From TMED26 sp002694075 (GTDB taxonomy: Bacteria; Pseudomonadota; Alphaproteobacteria; Thalassobaculales; Thalassobaculaceae), in the NCBI GenBank assembly GCA_036160575.1, contig JAYYDT010000118.1, positions 1 through 12,465 on the forward strand: a stretch of DNA of 12,465 bases. The letters run 5' to 3'. Numbering within the stretch: position 1 is the first letter of the stretch; every line of letters begins with the position of its first letter. The notes below the pieces were generated by a model. It was not told the origin of the DNA, did not search any database, and saw only the letters and a program-made list of their open reading frames with translations. This document shows, in pieces, positions 7,396 to 12,465 of the stretch. The position numbers and the translations under genes were made by a program.

Positions 7396-8991
7396 TTATT
7401 TATTGTCGGCGAGGATCATATCCGCCGCCTTTTCGGCGATCATCATCACCGGCGCATTGGTGTTGCCACTGATCAAGCGCGGCATCACCGAGGCGTCGAC
7501 AACGCGCAAACCGGCGACCCCGTTGACGCGCAGACGCGGGTCGACCACCGCCGCCTCGTCACCGCCCATGCGGCAGGTGCCGACCGGGTGGTAAACGGTG
7601 GCGCCGGTGCGGCGCGCGTAATCCAACAGGGCGGCGTCATCGGTCAATTCGCACCCAGGGGTCAGTTCATCGACCACAAATGGCGTCATCACCTCGGTCG
7701 CCATCAAGGCGCGGGCAATCTTAAGGCCGGCCACATGGACCTTTTGATCCAAAGTGTCGGATAGGAAATTCGGCGCGATACGCGGCGCCGTCGCCATGTC
7801 CGGCGCCACCGCGTGGACCGAGCCGCGGCTTTCCGGGCGCAATTGGCAGGGCCCAATGGTGATCCCTGGAAAGTCGTCAAACACCCGTTTGTTGGGATCG
7901 CGAAAGGTGGCGTGCACGATATGGTATTGGATGTCGGGTTCATCCAAAGCGTCATCGCTTTTGACGAAACCTGCGACGATACCGGCCGGCATGGTCAGCG
8001 CGCCTTTGCCGGTGAAGAAGTACTTCAACGCTTCACCGACCAGCGGCAAGCCATGGGTCAGGCGGTTTAAGCTCTCAACCCCGGTCAGCCGCCAGGTGCC
8101 GCGCGAGATGTAATGGTCTTGCAAGTTTTCGCCCACGCCCGGCCGGTCGGCGACCACCGTCACGCCAAGATCGGCCAAGCGCGCGCCATCGCCAATCCCG
8201 GACAATTCCAAGAGCTGCGGCGACTGGATCGCGCCGGCGGCCAAAATCACCTCTCGCCGAGCCGCGATGCGGCGGGCTTGGCCGCGTTGGCGGATATGCA
8301 CCGCGCGGGCGCGCCCTTCGTCAATTTCCACCCGTTCGGCGAAGGCCCGGGTTTCAATCTTGAGGTTCGCGCGACTTTTGCGGATAGGGTTGAGATAGGC
8401 GGTTTTGGCGCTAAACCGCCGGCCGTTTTTCTGAGTCGCCTGAAAATAAGAGAAGCCGGCCTGGGAGGCGCCATTGTAATCATGGTGGGTCGGGTAACCG
8501 AGCGCGCCGCCCGCCTCCACCACCTTGTCCAGCAAGGGGTAGCGGACGGTCGGCAAGGCGACGTTCAAAGGGCCGTCGCCGCCGTGGAAGTCGTCGGCCC
8601 CCTGCTCGCAGGTCTCGCCCTTTTTGAAATAGGGTAAGACATCGTCAAACGACCAACCGATGCAACCCAGTTGCGACCAGGTGTCATAGTCACGCGCTTG
8701 GCCGCGCACGTAGAGCATGCCGTTGATGGCGCTCGAGCCGCCTAAAACCTTGCCCCGCGGAATCGGCAGGCGGCGGTCGCTGGCGCCGGCCTCGGGCTCG
8801 GTCGAGAACAACCAGTTCACCGACGGGTCGGTCATGGTTTTAACGTAGCCGACGGGCACATGGATCCACGGATTACGATCTTCGCCGCCCGCCTCGAGCA
8901 AGCACACTGTGACCGCCGGGTCGGCGCTCAGACGGTTGGCCAGAACACAGCCGGCGCTGCCGCCGCCAACAATCACATAATCGAATTCCAT
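7396..8991 (-). CDS. GMC-family FAD-dependent alcohol/choline-type dehydrogenase
   Basis: A glucose-methanol-choline flavoprotein of 531 residues, likely oxidising an alcohol to an aldehyde. The N-terminal FAD loop GGGSAG is at 9-14. The first GMC signature LGGSSAINGMLYVRG includes Asn90, and the second, AGAIQSPQLLELSGIG, begins near residue 252. The C-terminal catalytic His468 sits in YHPVGTCRMGG and the partner Asn is in SGNTNAP (510 or 512). Features are closest to choline dehydrogenase/AlkJ-like members, but the neighbours contain no betaine genes, so choline is not a well-supported substrate. The start at 8991 is chosen because MEFDYVIVGGG is the standard beginning and AAGGA lies 8 nt upstream; the frame continues upstream to 9111 but would run through the promoter. 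No signal peptide is seen. Confidence 0.93.
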   Translation of the reverse strand: MEFDYVIVGGGSAGCVLANRLSADPAVTVCLLEAGGEDRNPWIHVPVGYVKTMTDPSVNWLFSTEPEAGASDRRLPIPRGKVLGGSSAINGMLYVRGQARDYDTWSQLGCIGWSFDDVLPYFKKGETCEQGADDFHGGDGPLNVALPTVRYPLLDKVVEAGGALGYPTHHDYNGASQAGFSYFQATQKNGRRFSAKTAYLNPIRKSRANLKIETRAFAERVEIDEGRARAVHIRQRGQARRIAARREVILAAGAIQSPQLLELSGIGDGARLADLGVTVVADRPGVGENLQDHYISRGTWRLTGVESLNRLTHGLPLVGEALKYFFTGKGALTMPAGIVAGFVKSDDALDEPDIQYHIVHATFRDPNKRVFDDFPGITIGPCQLRPESRGSVHAVAPDMATAPRIAPNFLSDTLDQKVHVAGLKIARALMATEVMTPFVVDELTPGCELTDDAALLDYARRTGATVYHPVGTCRMGGDEAAVVDPRLRVNGVAGLRVVDASVMPRLISGNTNAPVMMIAEKAADMILADNK

Positions 8992-9036
8992 CACTGATTT
9001 CCTTGTGGGTGAAGACTGCGGCGGACCCCGCCTGGG

Positions 9037-9048
9037 ACGTCGCGACGT
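9037..9048. promoter_or_regulatory. Perfect 12-bp palindrome at the predicted start of transcription; candidate operator
   Basis: ACGTCGCGACGT is its own reverse complement. It lies 2 nt past the -10 box of the GMC promoter and covers the predicted transcription start, a usual place for a repressor site. No regulator gene lies in the window, and chance palindromes occur in GC-rich DNA. Confidence 0.35.
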
Positions 9049-9050
9049 GC

Positions 9051-9078
9051 AGTCTAGCAAGGCACCGGCCGCGGTCAA
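9051..9078 (-). promoter_or_regulatory. Promoter of the GMC-FAH operon
   Basis: On the minus strand, TTGACC (9078-9073) is followed after 16 nt by TAGACT (9056-9051). This is the best promoter match in the window. Transcription would start near 9044, leaving a leader of about 50 nt before the ATG at 8991. Confidence 0.5.
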
Positions 9079-9101
9079 ACCGGTGACGCGACATGCGGGG
9101 G

Positions 9102-9131
9102 TTGGTCTCACCCGTTGCTTTGTTCTACGCT
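9102..9131 (+). promoter_or_regulatory. Weak candidate promoter of the bicupin operon
   Basis: TTGGTC (9102-9107) and TACGCT (9126-9131) are 18 nt apart, giving a leader of about 30 nt before the ATG at 9170. The match is poor and was chosen mainly for its position. Confidence 0.22.
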
Positions 9132-9169
9132 ATGCCATCAAAGGCGAGGGGACACCCAGGAGTTTCATC

Positions 9170-9934
9170 ATGGCCGTGCATATTTCGGCGCACGAGGTGG
9201 CGGACGCGCGGCGTCAGATTTCGGTCCACGACCAGCCCTACATCCTGACCGATTACATTGGCGCGGCGCCGCGGCGCGGCCAATACGTGGCCGGCAACGA
9301 GCGGAACGACAACGGCCTGCCGCAGGGTTTTCTGGTGGACCAACCGGCGGGCGCGGTCACCCAGCCGCATTTTCATAGCCACCCGCAATTCCAATTGGTG
9401 GTCGATGGCAGCGGCCGTTTGGGCAAGCATGACGTCGGCTTTCTGGATTTGCATTACGTCAACGGACATACGCCCTATGGCCCGGTGGCCGCCGGCGACG
9501 ACGGCCTACTCTATTTCACGCTCCGACGCTATTGGGACGCTGGCGCCAAGTATATGCCGGCAAGCCGCGATTTGCTGGTTAAAGGCCGGCAACGCACGCG
9601 CTATGGCGGGGTTCCGGCGACGGCGACACGCAAGTTGGCCGAAGCCGGACCGGCCGATCACATCACTGTCATCGCGCCGGAGGCCGACGGGTTGGGCGCC
9701 TGGTTGGTGCAGGCCGGCCCGGGGGAAAGTTTTTCCGGCCCCGAACCGGCCACCGGCGACGGCCAATACCACGTGGTTGTGCGCGGCACTGTAATCCACG
9801 ACGCGACCGAACTAGAGACGCTGTCCTGTGGCTTTGTCGAAGCGGCCGACCCGGCCCCGGTGTATCGCGCGGGGGTGGACGGGGCGGCCCTTATGATTTG
9901 TCAATTTCCCCGTCTTGAGGATATGCCGGTATGA
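9170..9934 (+). CDS. Double-cupin protein of unknown function
   Basis: I do not recognise this 254-residue protein as a named enzyme. The first half contains a cupin core: QPHFHSHPQFQ supplies His67, His69 and Gln73 in the H-x-H-x3-E position (Glu replaced by Gln), and a later His100 in NGHTPYGPV fits the second cupin motif, so a metal site with two or three His is plausible. The second half (about 160-250) has strand-rich cupin-like sequence (GAWLVQAGPGESF, YHVVVRGTV) but no metal-binding His cluster, so it may be structural. The start at 9170 has CAGGAG 7 nt upstream; the frame runs further upstream to 9005, but that part covers the divergent promoter. Its stop overlaps the next start as ATGA, tying it to the flavoprotein. 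It could be a dioxygenase, isomerase or sensor. Confidence 0.8.
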   Translation: MAVHISAHEVADARRQISVHDQPYILTDYIGAAPRRGQYVAGNERNDNGLPQGFLVDQPAGAVTQPHFHSHPQFQLVVDGSGRLGKHDVGFLDLHYVNGHTPYGPVAAGDDGLLYFTLRRYWDAGAKYMPASRDLLVKGRQRTRYGGVPATATRKLAEAGPADHITVIAPEADGLGAWLVQAGPGESFSGPEPATGDGQYHVVVRGTVIHDATELETLSCGFVEAADPAPVYRAGVDGAALMICQFPRLEDMPV

Positions 9935-11895
9935 CCGACAGCCCCTACCCCCATCTGTTTTCGCCGCTCCGTGTTGGCGCCCGCACCCTGCGCAACCGGA
10001 TCTGCCTACCGGCGACGGTGACCAATTTCGCGGCCGCCAATATGATCACCGAGCGGTGGACACAATTCCTGGTCGAACGCGCCCGTGGCGGTGCCGCCAT
10101 GGTGGTCACCGAAGTTGTCGCCGTGGACCCCGAGGCGGTCGCCCAAGCGACCACCGTGATCGGTTTCGACGACCGAAACAACGCTGGCTTCACCGCGACC
10201 AGCGCCGCCATCGAAGACGCCGGCGGGCTGATGGTCGCCCAATTATGGCACCCCGGACGACAGCAATTATGGCACCCGACCAAATCCCCGGCTGGCGTCT
10301 CCGACGGTCCCGACCCCTACAGTTGGACCGTCGCTCATGTCATGGATAATGATGAAATCCACGACCTCATCACGAAATTCGCGGCCACCGCCGCGCGCCT
10401 GCAAGGTTGCGGTCTGGCCGGCGTCGAACTGCACGGCGCCCATGGTTATTTGATCAATCAATTTCTGTCGCCCTGGTCCAACCGACGCGAGGATGACTGG
10501 GGCGGCGATCTCGACGGTCGCAGCCGGTTCGTGCGGGAAATTGTGGCGGCGATCCGCGCCGCCTGCGGCCCGGACTTTATCCTCGGCTTGAAAATGCCGG
10601 GCACCGAATCGGTCGACGGCGGTATCGACCCCGATGAGGCGGCGCGTATCACCAGCCATTTGGCAGCGCTGGGAAGCATCGACTATTTCGCCTACGGACA
10701 GGGCAATTTCAGCCTGAGCCTGGAAAATCACGTCCCCGACATGTACTTCCAGCCCGGCCATTTCTTGGACATCCACAAGCAAATGCGAACCGCCGCCAAG
10801 GGCACACCGGTGATGGCACTTGGCCGAATTGGCGACCCGGCCCTGGCGGAGCGTGCCATCGCCGATGGGCAGGGTGATTTGATCGGCATGTCGCGCGCGC
10901 AGATTTCCGACGCCGCTTTCGCCAACAAGGCGCACCGCGGCGCGGCCGCGGACATCCGGCCCTGTGTGTTCGATAATTCTTCATGGGGTGAAATCCACCA
11001 GGGCAAGCCCTTGGCGGAGTTCCATAATCCGATGTTGGGCCTGGCCGGTGAGGCCGATTGGTCACCGCCGGCGGCGCAGAATCCCAAACGCGTCGCCATC
11101 ATTGGCGCCGGCCCGGCGGGCTTGGAAGCGGCCTGGGTGGCGGCCGCGCGCGGCCACCAGGTGGCGCTGTTCGGCGCCGACACCGAAATCGGCGGGGCGC
11201 TGCGCCTGGAGGCGCGCTTGCCTGGGCGGGGCGACATGGCCCGCATCATCGACCATCAAGCACGCCAGGTCGAACGTCATCAGGTCGCCCTCCATCTGGG
11301 GCGACACGCCAACGTCGAGGATTTACACGCCTTCGACGCCGAGGCGGTGATCTTGGCGACCGGCGCCGCGCCGCGGCCGCCGGAATTGGATGCCGCCGCC
11401 GACGCGCCTTTGATATCCGGACGCGACTACATGGCCAGCGGTGGCTTGGCGTCCGGCCTTGGCGGCGGCACGGTGATGCTGATCGACCAAGACCAGACCG
11501 CCGCAACCTATGGCCTGGCCGACCAACTGGCCCAGGATTTTGAAAAATTGATTATCGTCACACCGCGCCCCCATTTCGCTCAGGCGGTCAACTACTGCAG
11601 TGCGATCGGGGTGTATCGGCGATTATACCAAGCCAATGTCGAACTGGTTCCGGCGATGCGGGCGACCGCCTTTCGCGATGGCGAGGTGACGCTGGAGAAC
11701 GCCTATGGCGGCCCCGGGCGTCAACTGGGCGGGATCGACGCGGTCGTTTACGTTACGCCACGGCGTGTCGTCGCTAGCGACATCGCGGCGGCAGCCGAGG
11801 GTCCATGGACTTTGCAGCGCGTTGGCGATTGCCGCTCACCGCGCAATTTGATGGCCGCGATCCATGGCGGCCATCACGCCGCCATGGCTCTCTAA
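9931..11895 (+). CDS. FadH/trimethylamine-dehydrogenase-like FMN oxidoreductase lacking most Fe-S cysteines
   Basis: A 654-residue, two-part flavoprotein of the 2,4-dienoyl-CoA reductase/TMADH family. The N-terminal FMN barrel starts with LFSPLRVGARTLRNRI and has HGAHGYLINQFLSP, with substrate-site His168, His171 and Tyr173 as in Old Yellow Enzymes. The C-terminal half has an ADP-binding GAGPAG (392-397) and a second nucleotide-binding region near 500-530. The linker where relatives hold a [4Fe-4S] cluster keeps only Cys345: position 348 is Asp, 351-352 are Ser-Trp, and 363-364 are Glu-Phe. The cluster is therefore probably absent, and the substrate may be reduced from a different donor or route. 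FadH at the left edge keeps all four Cys. The stop/start overlap with the bicupin indicates coupled translation. Substrate unknown; an enone or unsaturated acyl compound is an inference. Confidence 0.88.
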   Translation: MTDSPYPHLFSPLRVGARTLRNRICLPATVTNFAAANMITERWTQFLVERARGGAAMVVTEVVAVDPEAVAQATTVIGFDDRNNAGFTATSAAIEDAGGLMVAQLWHPGRQQLWHPTKSPAGVSDGPDPYSWTVAHVMDNDEIHDLITKFAATAARLQGCGLAGVELHGAHGYLINQFLSPWSNRREDDWGGDLDGRSRFVREIVAAIRAACGPDFILGLKMPGTESVDGGIDPDEAARITSHLAALGSIDYFAYGQGNFSLSLENHVPDMYFQPGHFLDIHKQMRTAAKGTPVMALGRIGDPALAERAIADGQGDLIGMSRAQISDAAFANKAHRGAAADIRPCVFDNSSWGEIHQGKPLAEFHNPMLGLAGEADWSPPAAQNPKRVAIIGAGPAGLEAAWVAAARGHQVALFGADTEIGGALRLEARLPGRGDMARIIDHQARQVERHQVALHLGRHANVEDLHAFDAEAVILATGAAPRPPELDAAADAPLISGRDYMASGGLASGLGGGTVMLIDQDQTAATYGLADQLAQDFEKLIIVTPRPHFAQAVNYCSAIGVYRRLYQANVELVPAMRATAFRDGEVTLENAYGGPGRQLGGIDAVVYVTPRRVVASDIAAAAEGPWTLQRVGDCRSPRNLMAAIHGGHHAAMAL

Positions 11896-11918
11896 TTTGA
11901 TCTGACGGAGAGCGGTTA

Positions 11919-12341
11919 TTAGGCCGGAATACGGACTTCGGTGGCCGGATCGGGCGTTTTGACCTCGGCACGCGTGCCGGCCAAGCCGCGCGAGATCGCC
12001 CTGTTAATCGAGATCAAGGCGCTCAGATCACCGCGACCGTCCAAGATGAGGTCGCTTTCTTTGCCAACCCAAATGCCAAGACTGACGATGTCGGCGCGTA
12101 ATTCACGGGGAAGTTGATTACCGGCCATTCCGACGTCTTCGACGAAGACATCCCACATCCGCTTATTGGCGTTCAGCGCTTCAACCAAGCGCGCCATTTT
12201 GCGCGGGTCTGCGGCCGCCTGATCGACGATTTCCTCACACTCGATCAATGCCGAGGTGACTTGCGCGATGAGTCGATATTCAACATCACGCGGGGCGGCG
12301 GTTTGCTGGATAGTCTGTCGATAAATATCTCGGCTACGCAT
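11919..12341 (-). CDS. flaF: Flagellar biosynthesis regulator FlaF
   Basis: FlaF is a small cytoplasmic protein that promotes flagellin synthesis and secretion in alphaproteobacteria, acting opposite to FlbT. The 140 residues are mostly helical and match the family pattern: an early RLIAQVTSALIECE helix, the core LNANKRMWDVFVEDVG, then LPRELRADIVSLGIWVGKES and the closing LISINRAISRGLAG. The ATG overlaps the flbT stop by 8 nt, and GGAG lies 7 nt upstream, inside flbT. It converges with the flavoprotein gene, with only 23 nt between stops and no clear terminator. Family assignment is from remembered patterns. Confidence 0.85.
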   Translation of the reverse strand: MRSRDIYRQTIQQTAAPRDVEYRLIAQVTSALIECEEIVDQAAADPRKMARLVEALNANKRMWDVFVEDVGMAGNQLPRELRADIVSLGIWVGKESDLILDGRGDLSALISINRAISRGLAGTRAEVKTPDPATEVRIPA

Positions 12342-12465
12342 GTTTGATCTCCGCAGTATGGCCGTAATTGAGCAATTCTTCTTCGTACTTGATCAATGAT
12401 CGGCAGGTTTTGAGCGCTCGGTAAAAACGCTTTGAGTGAACCTCATCGACGATGTGAAGCAAGGC
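12334..12465 (-). CDS. flbT: Flagellin-regulating protein FlbT, C-terminal end only
   Basis: Only the last 43 codons are in the window. They read ALLHIVDEVHSKRFYRALKT and continue with CRSLIKYEEELLNYG, which fits the helical end of FlbT (an ALK..R.LI.YE pattern). FlbT binds flagellin mRNA and represses its translation or stability. The TAG stop overlaps the flaF start, the standard flbT-flaF arrangement, and this supports both calls. The frame has no start in the window because the gene continues past the right edge. Confidence 0.75.
   Translation of the reverse strand, partial: ALLHIVDEVHSKRFYRALKTCRSLIKYEEELLNYGHTAEIKHA

Noticed and set aside
7396..8991. Calling the GMC protein betA (choline dehydrogenase)
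   Set aside because: Signatures are shared by many GMC alcohol dehydrogenases, and no betaine aldehyde dehydrogenase, BetI or choline transporter is nearby.
8992..9111. N-terminal extension of the GMC dehydrogenase
   Set aside because: The 40 extra residues precede the standard FAD-fold start and overlap the promoter; AAGGA before 8991 marks the real start.
9005..9169. N-terminal extension of the bicupin frame
   Set aside because: It has no ribosome site, covers the divergent promoter, and is not cupin-like; the ATG at 9170 has CAGGAG at good spacing.
11887..11913. GCTCTC/GAGAGC dyad at the flavoprotein-flaF junction as a terminator
   Set aside because: Only 6 bp of stem with a 15-nt loop and no T-run on either strand.

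Overview
The window looks like part of the chromosome of a GC-rich alphaproteobacterium. Coding regions have strong GC bias at third positions, Shine-Dalgarno sites are clear, and the right edge carries flaF and the end of flbT, a flagellar pair largely confined to Alphaproteobacteria. I cannot name the genus. Nearly all the window is coding. There is no RNA gene, CRISPR array, insertion sequence or phage gene that I can see.

Layout, left to right: (1) fadH on the minus strand, cut by the left edge. (2) A 162-bp divergent promoter region. (3) A four-gene plus-strand operon: acyl-CoA ligase, MaoC/NodN-type hydratase, MFE-2-like (3R)-hydroxyacyl-CoA dehydrogenase and thiolase. (4) A convergent junction with a GC-rich, TTCG-looped terminator hairpin. 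(5) A minus-strand pair: a GMC-family flavin alcohol dehydrogenase followed by a fumarylacetoacetate-hydrolase-family enzyme. (6) A 178-bp divergent promoter region with a good promoter and a perfect 12-bp palindrome. (7) A plus-strand, translationally coupled pair: a double-cupin protein and a FadH/trimethylamine-dehydrogenase-like flavoprotein. (8) A tight convergent junction with the minus-strand flbT-flaF operon.

Genes 1 to 7 read as a catabolic island for an acid that is activated to its CoA ester and shortened by a peroxisome-like, R-specific beta-oxidation round (ligase, hydratase, dehydrogenase, thiolase). Divergent FadH would remove awkward double bonds. No acyl-CoA dehydrogenase is present, so the substrate may enter already 2,3-unsaturated, or that enzyme is elsewhere. 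The GMC dehydrogenase and FAH-family enzyme could prepare or finish off an alcohol or oxo-acid intermediate. No regulator or transporter gene lies in the window and the substrate is unknown.

The most interesting point is that the second FadH-like flavoprotein (9931-11895) keeps its FMN barrel and ADP-binding fold but has lost most of the cysteines that hold the family's [4Fe-4S] cluster. The complete FadH in the same window keeps all four. The loss-of-cluster enzyme is coupled to an unrecognised bicupin gene.
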